A stretch of DNA of 64,000 nt, from NCBI GenBank assembly GCA_021776565.1, contig JAJFFQ010000016.1, positions 1-64,000 of the forward strand, read 5' to 3'. The number at the start of each line of letters is the position of its first letter. The stretch's first letter is position 1. The position numbers and the translations under genes are program-made. The notes beneath the pieces are model-generated. The model did not search any database and was not told the origin of the DNA. It saw only the letters and a program-made list of their open reading frames with translations. This DNA comes from Robiginitomaculum sp. GTDB lineage: Bacteria > Pseudomonadota > Alphaproteobacteria > Caulobacterales > Maricaulaceae. Positions 43,888 to 53,048 of the stretch are shown here, one piece after another.

Positions 43888-45525
43888 CTATGCCCGGTTA
43901 GCAATATTGCCCAAAACCGGCAAATCCTGATCGTGCGTGCCGGCCACACGCGGATCCTGTGTCTGGATATAGGGGTATGACGGGGCCATATGCTGGGCCG
44001 GTGGCGGCGTGGCATAGGGGTTCACACCCGGCGCAACTGGCCTTGCCGGGTCAAACCTATCACCAGCATCAACACGAACAGGAATTGCCCGTGCTGGCAT
44101 GCGCATCAGGGCAATCAGGGAAGAAAAAAGCCCCACACTAAGTGCGGTAAAACCAGCAAACAAAACCGCCAGAACTGCCGCCGGTTTTTTTAAGGACTTG
44201 CCTTGAACCGGCACGACGGGGCGCTCAATGATGCGTATATTATCAGATTGCAAGGCCGCAAGATTTCGCAAGGTTTTGTTTTCCTGCTCTCGAGTGGCAA
44301 ATTGCACATAATTGCTCTCCATAATTAGGGCCTGGCTGGAAAGGCGTTGATATTCTGGAAACAGTTTTTGAAACCGTTGTTGTCGGGCATTTATTTTTGC
44401 GATTTGCGCGCTAAGCACCACAATCCTAGCGGCATTGGATCTTTGCTCGGTCTCCAGCGTCATCTTGTTGGTTTGCAAGCTCTGATAAACTGTATTGATA
44501 CCCGTGCGCTTGGTGCCGGTGCTGCGGCTTGCCCCACCTTGCAGGTAGCGTTCCAAACGGGTGATTCGCGCATTGATTTCCTGCACCGGGCTTGATTGCG
44601 GCTTGTAGCGGGCCAACAGCTGCTCCCGCTCCAGTTTTAAGTTCGCTAACTGACCAGAACTGGCGTCATCGGTAAATTGTTCAATTGTTTGTGGCGTTTG
44701 TTGTATTTTCACGTTCACAACGGACAGGGAACCTGAAATTTCCTGGCGGCGGGCTTCGGCAACCAGCAATTGCTCGCGCAGTGTGGCAATACTGGCGCCA
44801 AGTGATATACGCTCGGCGACAAAATCACCAATGCCATTGCGCGTTAAAAATCGTTCCATTTTCGTATTGACTTCACGCAAGGCTTTTTCGGATGACTTGC
44901 GCTCTGCCTCAAATCCACCCTCACTGTCATCCAGCAAAATTTCACGGCGGTAGGCCTGGTATTCCTCAATAAAGGCACTGAGCGCAATTTGAGCCGTTTG
45001 CGGGTCAGTATGGCGAAATGTTATTGTGACCATAGGCTGGTTAGGTGCGGTAAAGGCACCAAGAGCCTTATCCATGTTCTCAAGAGCCAGGCCGCGTATC
45101 TCGTCCCTTTTGCCCGGCTCGGTCTCAAAGTCCAATGCCAGTTTTGGATAAAGCCGCCTCAGGCCTATTTTGTTCAAAACCCGTTCTTTCAGTTCGGCAG
45201 CTGTTATGAACCCGACTTCGGCCTGAATCATCTGATCTGCGGAATAGGCCGTACCCTGCCCCGCAGTGCCGATAATGGGGTTATAAATATATTCCTCGCC
45301 AAACTGCACCAGCACCCTGCCCTTGGCTGTATAGGTTTTCTTCAGGGTCATGACCCCCGCCATAGCGGCCCCAAAGACCAGGACAAATACCAGCAACATC
45401 AGAAGTTTACGCGCCCACAAAAATGACAAAAGTTCAGCAAAAGATACACCTGCAAGACGCGACCAACCATTTGCACTCGCCGAGTTTGGTATATGCTTTG
45501 ATGTTGTTGTCGTGTAATGCGTCAT
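43888..45525 (-). CDS. GumC/Wzz-type polysaccharide chain-length and export protein
   Basis: A 545-residue inner-membrane protein. Helix 1 spans about residues 40-62 (LLMLLVFVLVFGAAMAGVMT), a large periplasmic coiled-coil region follows (for example REQLLVAEARRQEISGSLSV and LANLKLEREQLLARYKPQ), and helix 2 lies near 450-480 with an adjacent Pro-rich motif (ERPVVPVQGKSLKKPAAV). The tail is Pro-rich and lacks a kinase domain, so a separate CpsD-like partner is expected. It is divergent from the Wza-like gene. Wzz proteins set polymer length and bridge to the outer-membrane export pore. Confidence 0.9.
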   Translation of the reverse strand: MTHYTTTTSKHIPNSASANGWSRLAGVSFAELLSFLWARKLLMLLVFVLVFGAAMAGVMTLKKTYTAKGRVLVQFGEEYIYNPIIGTAGQGTAYSADQMIQAEVGFITAAELKERVLNKIGLRRLYPKLALDFETEPGKRDEIRGLALENMDKALGAFTAPNQPMVTITFRHTDPQTAQIALSAFIEEYQAYRREILLDDSEGGFEAERKSSEKALREVNTKMERFLTRNGIGDFVAERISLGASIATLREQLLVAEARRQEISGSLSVVNVKIQQTPQTIEQFTDDASSGQLANLKLEREQLLARYKPQSSPVQEINARITRLERYLQGGASRSTGTKRTGINTVYQSLQTNKMTLETEQRSNAARIVVLSAQIAKINARQQRFQKLFPEYQRLSSQALIMESNYVQFATREQENKTLRNLAALQSDNIRIIERPVVPVQGKSLKKPAAVLAVLFAGFTALSVGLFSSLIALMRMPARAIPVRVDAGDRFDPARPVAPGVNPYATPPPAQHMAPSYPYIQTQDPRVAGTHDQDLPVLGNIANRA

Positions 45526-45605
45526 CGAATCTTTTAGAACCTAAACCATCAATGTCGCTATCATTCGCGCACCATCTTTAATAATTCCTAACCATTTTTG
45601 TTAAC

Positions 45606-45617
45606 ATTTACGTAAAT
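45606..45617. promoter_or_regulatory. ATTTACGTAAAT palindrome in the wzz/wza divergent region
   Basis: A 12-bp perfect palindrome preceded by TTGTTAAC lies within the 116-bp region between the divergent chain-length and export genes. It could be an operator controlling both. Confidence 0.35.
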
Positions 45618-45641
45618 TCTTTTTTGAACAGGAAAATCACA

Positions 45642-46439
45642 GTGATTGGGCAAGGAAAATCCGCATTATTTGCCATTGGCGCATTGTTGTTTGTTAGCGC
45701 ATGTACCAGTGGCAGCGGTTATCAACGCTACCCCACAGGCACGGCTGGCAAATATCGGGATGGTGCCAATGCCCAGACTGACGGTTTTAACACAGGCCAA
45801 AACACCATTCCGGCAGGATTTCGCACCTGGAAAATTACTGATCCTCAATACCGCCTGTTGCCGGGCGATCAGCTGGATATTATCGTCTATTCTGCACCGG
45901 AACTGTCACGCTTGCTGCTGGTCGGGCCGGATGGACGGGTGCAAATGCCTCTGGCCCCGGCTGTCATGGCCGCCAACTTAACAATCGATCAATTAAAACG
46001 CACTCTTAGCGCCGCCCTTTCCACCCAGTTGATAAACCCCAGCGTTGAAATCACACCACGCGCTTTTGGCTCACAGCGTATTTATGTGGGCGGAGAGGTT
46101 GGGCAACCGGGCATGTTTGAACTACCGGGGCAGATCGGGGCACTGGAAGCGGTGATGATGGCCGGCGGCATGACTGAGACGGCCAAATCCAGCCGGGTTA
46201 TTCTGGTACGGCGTCACCCGGATGGTGGCCCGATGATGAAGGTTATCAATCTGAAATCTGTTCTTCATAAAGGCGCCCCACAAGATATTTTGCCCCTGCA
46301 ACGCGGCGATGTGGTTTTTGTCCCGCGCTCAAATATCGCGGAAATCAACCTCTTTATGCGGCAATATATCCGCGATGCCCTGCCGATCAGCTTTGGCTTC
46401 ACCTATGACCTGGCCTCATCAGGATCGTCAGGGCAGTAA
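45642..46439 (+). CDS. polysaccharide export outer-membrane lipoprotein (Wza-like)
   Basis: A 265-residue protein with a lipoprotein signal (GTG-initiated VIGQGKSALFAIGALLFVSAC, lipobox Cys). The Poly_export domain starts ITDPQYRLLPGDQLDIIVYS and an SLBB-type domain follows (YVGGEVGQPGMFELPGQIGA). It should form the export pore for the polysaccharide. I chose GTG at 45642, six bases after AGGAAA; TTG at 45624 is an alternative with no ribosome site. The C-terminal amphipathic helix of the E. coli Wza pore is probably represented by RQYIRDALPISFGFTYDL. Confidence 0.92.
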   Translation: MIGQGKSALFAIGALLFVSACTSGSGYQRYPTGTAGKYRDGANAQTDGFNTGQNTIPAGFRTWKITDPQYRLLPGDQLDIIVYSAPELSRLLLVGPDGRVQMPLAPAVMAANLTIDQLKRTLSAALSTQLINPSVEITPRAFGSQRIYVGGEVGQPGMFELPGQIGALEAVMMAGGMTETAKSSRVILVRRHPDGGPMMKVINLKSVLHKGAPQDILPLQRGDVVFVPRSNIAEINLFMRQYIRDALPISFGFTYDLASSGSSGQ

Positions 46440-46440
46440 A

Positions 46441-46466
46441 AAACCCCGCAAATGCGGGGCTTTAAG
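46441..46466. terminator. bidirectional intrinsic terminator
   Basis: ccccgca-aa-tgcgggg forms a tight hairpin directly after the Wza-like stop. It is flanked by A6 on the left, which is a T-run on the minus strand, and by cttta on the right. It can end both the Wza-like gene and the converging 46501-46776 gene. Confidence 0.8.
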
Positions 46467-46500
46467 TAGATTGTTTAATACTCATATATCTCTCGCAGGA

Positions 46501-46776
46501 TTAGCAATTATGTCCTTGCAGCCATTTGCGAGCCGCACGCTGCGCCTTGACAATCTGGCTGTTGTCCATTTGGTCTGAAACTTCCTGCCGGTAAATTTTG
46601 GCGGCGTCAAACCCCAGCACTGCGGCCAGATTGAACCATTTATGCGCTTCTACCAGATCCAGCTCCTGACCTTCACCGGACGAGTAAATCAGACCCAGCC
46701 GATTTAGGTCTTCAGCTTCCGGTGCCCCGGTTATTGCACTATGTGCCTCTTGCACTTCGACATCCGTAAACGCCAT
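46501..46776 (-). CDS. small Sel1-like repeat protein
   Basis: A 91-residue protein with one Sel1-type helix pair (LNRLGLIYSSGEGQELDLVE, AHKWFNLAAVLGFDAA) followed by a basic helix (KAQRAARKWLQGHNC). The ATG at 46776 follows GGGGAGA; the frame is open 29 codons further upstream but lacks a ribosome site. Sel1 repeats mediate protein contacts; the partner is unknown. Confidence 0.85.
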   Translation of the reverse strand: MAFTDVEVQEAHSAITGAPEAEDLNRLGLIYSSGEGQELDLVEAHKWFNLAAVLGFDAAKIYRQEVSDQMDNSQIVKAQRAARKWLQGHNC

Positions 46777-47084
46777 TTTTATCTCCCCTGTTTCAAGTCC
46801 CGCCCTGATTTTCTCCCAAGGGTCGAGTTTGTTTTCACCATTCGTGGTCAAGCCACAGACCACATTTTTCCTTCATACGGTTGCAAATAAGTTAAAGTAA
46901 TAAAGATTTTTTATTCGTAAAAACAATGACTTCTAGTTACATTTGATTCATGGTTCTTAACCAGCAATTACTCCGGACTACGCATTTCCTTGTTTCATAA
47001 CCTTTATGTGTATTGACAAGACTGCCGTGCAACCGTCTTTACCCACAACAACACCCGTTATTTGACGCCCGAAGGAAATGTAAT

Positions 47085-48860
47085 ATGCGCCTGCCCCCCT
47101 CCATTGCAGTACTCGTCTTAATCATTTTTGGCCTTTCAGCCTGTCAAAAAACATCAAAAACCCCTGAATTGCCGCAAGCGAGCAGCAAAACACTGCGCCA
47201 TATTGAAACCGGAGATGTTGTTGGTTCAATCACCAGCCCAACAGGTGCCTATCAATGGGCAGCCATTCCATATGCAGCACCACCGGTTGGCGATTTACGC
47301 TGGCGCGCACCTCGTCCGCCAGTGTCTTGGGATGGGCAAAAACAAGTCATTGATACAAGCGTGCGCTGCATTCAGCGCGCCCGCTCGGCTGATATTTATG
47401 ATGATCTGGGTGCATTGGTCGGCAGCGAGGATTGTCTGGTCTTGAATGTCTGGACTCCAGCCTTTGATCCAGACGCCATACCAAAAGCCAATGACCGGCT
47501 GCCCGTTATGCTCTTTATCCATGGCGGCAGTAACGTATGGGGCTATGGTGGTCAGTATGATGGCCAACACCTGGCCACGCGCCATAACCTGATCGTAATT
47601 TCGATCAATTACAGACTGGGGGCATTTGGCTGGTTTGCCCACCCGGCCGTGCGCGAAACTGCACTTAGCGGGCCTGACCAAAGCCCAAATTTCGCAAATT
47701 ATGATATGATTGCCGCCCTTGAATGGGTAAAGCGCAACATATCCAGTTTTGGTGGCGATCCGGCACGGGTTACTATTTTTGGCGAATCTGCCGGCGGGCA
47801 TGATGTGGCAAGCCTTATTGCCCTGCCCCGCGCTCAGGGACTTTTCAAAGGGGCGATCATCCAAAGCGGATATTTCACCTCTCATGCTCTCGATAGTGCT
47901 GAAAACGGTGTACCCAAGGACACAGGGTGGAATTACAAAGGCGCCAGGGCCATTCTGGATGCTCTTGATCCTCCTGCCGGGTTGAATGACCTTGAACTGG
48001 CTGCCTTTATGCGTGATGCCTCTGCGGAGGACATTTATGTGGCTTCGCAAGAAGATGGCGATACAGAGCCAGGGTCTCCGTTGATTATTGCGGATGGCAT
48101 TTTGCTGACCGCAACGAGCCTTGAAGCGGCGCTGGATAATCCCGGATTTACTGTTGTGCCGGTCATTACCGGCACTAATCGCGATGAAACCAAACTTTTC
48201 AACGTCACCAACAAACTGCTGGTCAAAAAACTGTTTGGTATCCTGCCACGGCCTCGCAATGCCAACACCTATGCCCTGCAGGCCGAGTATGAAAGTGCTA
48301 TGTGGCGGGCACGTTCCGTTGACACACAAGCAAGGCGGTTAAACGCAGCAGGCAATTCTGCGCTCTATGCTTATCGTTTTGACTGGGATGAAGAAGGCTC
48401 ATTTCTGGGTACGGATTTCTCCCTTCTGTTGGGCGCAGGTCATGCAATGGAACTTCCTTTTGTCTTTAATGGCTTTGAAAACTTCCCGGTTGGTGGCGGA
48501 CGAATTTTCCCAAAATCCAAAGCAGTGGAGCGTGATGCGCTGTCCCAAGCCATGATGTCTTATTGGGCCGCCTTTGCCACAAACGGACAACCAGGGCGCG
48601 GTATGAATGGTAATTTACCGCAATGGCGGTTTTGGGGAGATCAACAAGCCCGCCTCATGATGCTGGATACCACATCAGGCGGGGGGGTACGCATGTCTCC
48701 TGAGGAGATTAGTGTAGACAGTGTTCTGGCTGATTTGGGAAATGATCCCCGCTTTAAATCCCTCAAGGAAAAGTGCATGGCTTTTCTTGGCGTAAAGGGT
48801 TGGTTCCCGGAAATTCGTGCTCAAGTCGCCAAATTTGCGCACGCAGATTGTAAACTTTGA
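47085..48860 (+). CDS. type-B carboxylesterase, lipoprotein
   Basis: A 591-residue alpha/beta-hydrolase of the carboxylesterase/cholinesterase class. The signal MRLPPSIAVLVLIIFGLSAC ends in a lipobox Cys20. The type-B signature SEDCLVLNVWTP, the oxyanion loop HGGSNVWG, the nucleophile elbow FGESAGG (Ser235) and an acid/His pair (GTNRDETKLF, GAGHAMELP) are intact. The ATG at 47085 follows AAGGA. It precedes the TonB-dependent receptor by 112 bp in the same direction, which suggests surface hydrolysis and uptake of the same ester substrate. Confidence 0.92.
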   Translation: MRLPPSIAVLVLIIFGLSACQKTSKTPELPQASSKTLRHIETGDVVGSITSPTGAYQWAAIPYAAPPVGDLRWRAPRPPVSWDGQKQVIDTSVRCIQRARSADIYDDLGALVGSEDCLVLNVWTPAFDPDAIPKANDRLPVMLFIHGGSNVWGYGGQYDGQHLATRHNLIVISINYRLGAFGWFAHPAVRETALSGPDQSPNFANYDMIAALEWVKRNISSFGGDPARVTIFGESAGGHDVASLIALPRAQGLFKGAIIQSGYFTSHALDSAENGVPKDTGWNYKGARAILDALDPPAGLNDLELAAFMRDASAEDIYVASQEDGDTEPGSPLIIADGILLTATSLEAALDNPGFTVVPVITGTNRDETKLFNVTNKLLVKKLFGILPRPRNANTYALQAEYESAMWRARSVDTQARRLNAAGNSALYAYRFDWDEEGSFLGTDFSLLLGAGHAMELPFVFNGFENFPVGGGRIFPKSKAVERDALSQAMMSYWAAFATNGQPGRGMNGNLPQWRFWGDQQARLMMLDTTSGGGVRMSPEEISVDSVLADLGNDPRFKSLKEKCMAFLGVKGWFPEIRAQVAKFAHADCKL

Positions 48861-48972
48861 AGAAATTCCCCATTTAGACGCAATAATTCCCCAAAACAGC
48901 ACTGGACGAACCGCAAACAAAATGGTGTAAAGAAGCAAGGCGTGTTGAATCGCTATTTTCGAGGGGAAGAAA

Positions 48973-51561
48973 ATGAGTAAGCTTAAACTAAGAGCCATTG
49001 CAACAACTGCACTGGTAGCATCCTTTGCTATGCCGGGCGTCGTATTTGCCCAAATGGAAGACGAGATTGTCGTCACCGCAACCAAGCGTGAAAAAACGCT
49101 GCAACAAACACCTGTTGCTGTTACGGTAACATCTGCCGACACCATTCAGAAAACACAAATACTTGATATAAATGATTTGCAATCCGTGGCTCCGTCCTTG
49201 CGGGTTTATTCGCTGCAAACATCTGCAAACACCAACTTTATCATTCGCGGCTTTGGTAACGGTGCCAATAATGCCGGCATCGAGCCTTCGGTTGGCGTAT
49301 TCATTGACGGCGTGTACCGGTCACGCTCTGCGGCTCAGATCGGCGATCTTCCAAAGCTCAACCGTATTGAAGTGCTAAGAGGGCCGCAAAGCACTCTGTT
49401 TGGTAAAAACGCATCTGCCGGTGTTATCAGCATTGTTACGGAAAAGCCTTCCTTTGAAAGAACCGGCTATGTTGAGCTCGGTACCGGTAATCACCAATTG
49501 CGCCTTGTCAAAGGTTACATTTCTGGCCCGGTGTCTGAAAATATTGCAGCCAGTATTGGCGGTAGCGTGAATAAACGCAGAGGCTATACAGAAAGCGCCA
49601 CTGGTGGCAGCAAACTCAATGACCGCGACAGGTTTAACATTCGCGCTCAAGTGCTGATCCAGCCTTCTGATAATCTTGATGTTCGCTTTATCGCAGACTA
49701 TAGCGAGATTGACGAAGTTTGCTGTACAGTGGCCAACTTTACAAACGGCCCAACCGCAGGTGCCATTGCCTTACTTGGCGGTGCTGTTGCCCCAGATAAC
49801 GATCCGTTTGGCTTTGTATCTTTCACCAATAAAGATCCAAGAAACAAAGTCGAGGACGGTGGCATTTCCATGCACATTGACCGCGATTTTGACAGCTTCA
49901 CCGTCACTTCGATTACCTCTTATCGTTCTAATAAACTAGATTCCAGCTATGATGCTGATTTCAGCACCGCTGAATTGCTCAGCGATGTAAGTATCAGAAA
50001 TGAGATTGATACTTTCACCCAGGAATTACGACTTACCTCAACCGGTGATGATCGTGTAGACTGGATGGTCGGTGGCTATTACTTCAATGAAGATGTTGTT
50101 GTCGAAGACGACGTTGTTGTTGGTAGTGATTTCAGGGCTTTTGCAGATATTCTTGCTGGCGGCCCTGCCGCTTTGGGAGCTATTGAAGCTGCCAACGGTT
50201 TTGCTCCTGGCGCTTTCTATGCACCGGGCACCGGTTTGTTTGATACCTTTACCCAGGATAATGAAGCCTGGTCTGCATTTGCAACGCTTGATTTTCATCT
50301 CACCGATCGTTTAACCCTGACAGGCGGCGTAAACTATACCGATGACAAAAAGACCGTCACCGGCAGCGCCCTGGTTACAGAACCATTCTCCGGTGTTGAT
50401 CTGGCCGGTGCGGGCGGCTTCAATTCCCTCGTCCTTGCTGGCCTGGCCGCGAATTTTCCAAACATAGCCGCTGCTTGCGGACTTGGTTTCTTGCCATTCT
50501 CACCAGCTAATGTCGGCGCCGTTCTTGGCGTTGCCTCCTGCCCTGCTTTGGGCGGAATTCCCGGTGCCGTCGCTTTTGGTGGTTTACAGCAACAAGTTGC
50601 TGCAGGTGTTGGGTCGCTTGATCTTTCTGATCCAGCACAGAATCCTTTCCTGGCTTTTCAGGCATTTCAATTCCTGCCACCATTCCTTGGCTTCCCCAAT
50701 GCAGTGGAAAATGGCAAGACCCATGATAACAAGCTGACCTGGACTGCGCGTCTGGCCTATGACGCCAGTGACAGTGTCAGCGTCTATGCCAGTGCCGCCA
50801 CCGGTTATAAAGCCACGTCCTGGAACTTGTCACGGGATTCCCGTCCGGCCACTAGCGATGCAGCCGCAATCAACGGCGGTGGATTGGCTTTGGCTAACCA
50901 GAGCTTCGGCACGCGCTTCGCCGGGCCTGAAGAAGCCACAGTGTTTGAACTGGGTTTGAAAGCCCGCTTCGAGAGAGGCGCAATTAACATTGCCGTTTTC
51001 GATCAAACCATTAAAGGCTTCCAGTCCAATACCTTCCTTGGCACAGGCTTTGTTCTGGGTAATGCCGGTAAACAGTCCACACAAGGTATCGAGCTTGACG
51101 CAACATATGTTCCTGTTGATCCTCTGAAACTTACCTTTGCGATGACCTTGCTGGATCCTGTGTTTGACTCCTTTGTTAACGGCCCTGGGCCTAACAGCAC
51201 CGTAGTTGATCTTTCCGGTCAAAAACCGGCTGGTATTCCATCGGTCAGTATTGCCACCGCGGCGACCTATACCCATAATTACGCAAATGGGACGACCGGT
51301 TTCCTTCGTGCTGACTATCAGTATGAAAGCGGCGTTCAGGTCGTGGAAGCCATCACTGGCCCACGGCGCAAGGTTAGCACGGTAAACGCCAGTGCCGGTC
51401 TGAACTGGGAAAATGGTCTGGACATTCGCTTCTGGGCAAGAAACTTGTTTAACGACAAAAACTTCCTCAGCGCCTTCCCGGGTGTTGTGCAAGCCGGAAC
51501 GGTTAACGTCTATCCGAACCAGCCACGCACATACGGTGTATCTTTACGCAAAAACTTCTAA
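48973..51561 (+). CDS. TonB-dependent outer-membrane receptor
   Basis: An 862-residue receptor with a signal peptide (cleavage near FAQ-ME), a TonB box (DEIVVTATKRE), a plug (PSLRVYSLQTSANTNFIIRG, RIEVLRGPQSTLFGKNASAG) and a 22-strand-type barrel ending in an aromatic residue (SLRKNF). It belongs to the environmental family with the LRGPQ..FGKNASAG signature that imports organic ligands. A long Ala/Gly/Phe-rich stretch around residues 475-590, with two Cys, would be an unusual hydrophobic surface loop. GAGGGGAAGAAA precedes the ATG. Confidence 0.95.
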   Translation: MSKLKLRAIATTALVASFAMPGVVFAQMEDEIVVTATKREKTLQQTPVAVTVTSADTIQKTQILDINDLQSVAPSLRVYSLQTSANTNFIIRGFGNGANNAGIEPSVGVFIDGVYRSRSAAQIGDLPKLNRIEVLRGPQSTLFGKNASAGVISIVTEKPSFERTGYVELGTGNHQLRLVKGYISGPVSENIAASIGGSVNKRRGYTESATGGSKLNDRDRFNIRAQVLIQPSDNLDVRFIADYSEIDEVCCTVANFTNGPTAGAIALLGGAVAPDNDPFGFVSFTNKDPRNKVEDGGISMHIDRDFDSFTVTSITSYRSNKLDSSYDADFSTAELLSDVSIRNEIDTFTQELRLTSTGDDRVDWMVGGYYFNEDVVVEDDVVVGSDFRAFADILAGGPAALGAIEAANGFAPGAFYAPGTGLFDTFTQDNEAWSAFATLDFHLTDRLTLTGGVNYTDDKKTVTGSALVTEPFSGVDLAGAGGFNSLVLAGLAANFPNIAAACGLGFLPFSPANVGAVLGVASCPALGGIPGAVAFGGLQQQVAAGVGSLDLSDPAQNPFLAFQAFQFLPPFLGFPNAVENGKTHDNKLTWTARLAYDASDSVSVYASAATGYKATSWNLSRDSRPATSDAAAINGGGLALANQSFGTRFAGPEEATVFELGLKARFERGAINIAVFDQTIKGFQSNTFLGTGFVLGNAGKQSTQGIELDATYVPVDPLKLTFAMTLLDPVFDSFVNGPGPNSTVVDLSGQKPAGIPSVSIATAATYTHNYANGTTGFLRADYQYESGVQVVEAITGPRRKVSTVNASAGLNWENGLDIRFWARNLFNDKNFLSAFPGVVQAGTVNVYPNQPRTYGVSLRKNF

Positions 51562-51603
51562 ACCGGGTTTGCTAGATATGCAGCTTTGGCTGTAAATAAT
51601 ATG

Positions 51604-51635
51604 AGGGGCTGACAGCAATGTCGGCCCCTTTTTAT
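51604..51635 (+). terminator. intrinsic terminator of TonB-dependent receptor gene
   Basis: ggggctgaca-gcaa-tgtcggcccc forms a 10-bp stem with one wobble pair and is followed by TTTTTATT, about 45 bp after the stop. Confidence 0.9.
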
Positions 51636-51648
51636 TATACCATAGTTT

Positions 51649-51730
51649 GTCATTGCCGGACTTGTTCCGGCAATCCAGATTACAATCATGACAACAAAAC
51701 TGGATTACCCGGATAAACCGGGTAATGACA
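51649..51730. repeat. dispersed 82-bp family element
   Basis: gtcattgccgg..ggcaatccag, a spacer of about 22 bases, then ctggattaccc..gggtaatgaca. It lies directly after the receptor terminator and 17 bp from the pyrC-like stop. Confidence 0.85.
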
Positions 51731-51746
51731 CTGGAAAATTTTTCAA

Positions 51747-53048
51747 CTAAACTCTGTCCTGGGCGTTAAATACGCAATGCCCACCAACAAAGGTCATGAC
51801 CGCCCTGCCCTGCATGCGGCGACCGTCAAAAGGTGTATTCTTGGATTTTGAGCGCAGCTTGTTTGCATCACAGACCCACGGCTTGTCCAGATCAAACAAA
51901 ACCAGATCGGCGACGGCTCCCGGTGCGATTTTCCCCGATGGCAATCCAAGCATTTTAGCAGGCCCTTTGGTGAGGGCGCGCAATATATTCAAAAGCGAAG
52001 CATCACCATTATGGACAAGTGATAATGCCCCGCTCAATAGCGTTTCCAGCCCTACTGCCCCGGGAGAGCTTTGTGCAAATGGCAGGCGTTTTTCTTCTGC
52101 CGGGCGCGGATCATGCCCTGATACAATTGCATCAATCGTGCCGTCTTTTAGTCCTACGATCAATGCATTGCGGTCTTCTTCGGTACGCAGCGGCGGAGAC
52201 AGTCTGGCAAAGGTACGATAATCACCCACATCCAGCTCATTCAATGTCAAATGATGTATAGACGTCGAACAATAAACCTGCACACCGCGTGCCTTGGCAC
52301 GGCGCACAGCATCAAGTGCTGCCCCGGTTGAAAGCTGGTCTATTAAAATTCTCGCGCCGTATGTTTCAGCAAGGGCAATGTCGCGCTCGACCATGATGCG
52401 TTCAGCCACGGCAGGGATGCCGCCCAGGCCCAGGCGAGAGGCAAAATCCCCCCCGTTCATGACCCCATTGATGCCAAGATCAGGCTCAACAGGACGATTG
52501 CTCACCAGTGCGTTCATACCATGAGCATAAACAAGAACATTGCGCATAATTGCTGTATTACCGATGGCCTTGTCCCCGTTGGAAAACAACACCGCACCCG
52601 CCTCTTGCATCAGCCCGATTTCGGCCAACCCGTTACCAGCAAGCCCCGGGGTTAAGCCCCCTGCGGGGATGATATGCACAACGGCGCGCTCTCGCCCCCT
52701 GCGCATAATAAAATCCACCATGGCCGGATCATCTATCGCAGGTGTGCTTTGCGGTGAAATAATCAGGGTTGTTACCCCGCCAGCCGCCGCTGCATTGCCC
52801 GCAGAGCGCAAGGTTTCACGCTGCTCTGCGCCTGGCTCACCGGTTTTAACCAAAACATCAATCAGGCCCGGGGCAAGGATCAAACCACTCGCATTAATTT
52901 TTTCAACGCCTTTGCTTTGCACACCCGCCCCGAGCGCACTGATCTGGCCGTTTTCAATCAAAACATCTGTGATCTCATCGCGCCCGCTTGCCGGATCCAT
53001 CACCCGCGCACCCGTAATCAGCACAGAATTGGCTTTGCGTGCTGTCAT
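51747..53048 (-). CDS. pyrC': dihydroorotase-like protein, catalytically degenerate (PyrC')
   Basis: A 433-residue amidohydrolase-fold protein of the pyrimidine pathway. In active enzymes the motif after GLID reads V-H-V-H-L-R-EPG; here it is [13 protein letters not shown], so both His metal ligands (positions 66 and 68) and the Arg are replaced by Leu, Lys and Gly. The later catalytic motif TDHAPH reads SGHDPR. The protein is therefore probably inactive and serves as structural partner of PyrB, as known for pseudomonad PyrC'. Start overlaps the pyrB stop (ATGA). An active dihydroorotase should exist elsewhere. Confidence 0.9.
   Translation of the reverse strand: MTARKANSVLITGARVMDPASGRDEITDVLIENGQISALGAGVQSKGVEKINASGLILAPGLIDVLVKTGEPGAEQRETLRSAGNAAAAGGVTTLIISPQSTPAIDDPAMVDFIMRRGRERAVVHIIPAGGLTPGLAGNGLAEIGLMQEAGAVLFSNGDKAIGNTAIMRNVLVYAHGMNALVSNRPVEPDLGINGVMNGGDFASRLGLGGIPAVAERIMVERDIALAETYGARILIDQLSTGAALDAVRRAKARGVQVYCSTSIHHLTLNELDVGDYRTFARLSPPLRTEEDRNALIVGLKDGTIDAIVSGHDPRPAEEKRLPFAQSSPGAVGLETLLSGALSLVHNGDASLLNILRALTKGPAKMLGLPSGKIAPGAVADLVLFDLDKPWVCDANKLRSKSKNTPFDGRRMQGRAVMTFVGGHCVFNAQDRV

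Noticed and set aside
47295-48329. A 344-codon open frame antisense to the carboxylesterase
   Set aside because: All catalytic motifs of the esterase are on the other strand; the antisense product shows no recognisable fold and its start lacks a ribosome site.
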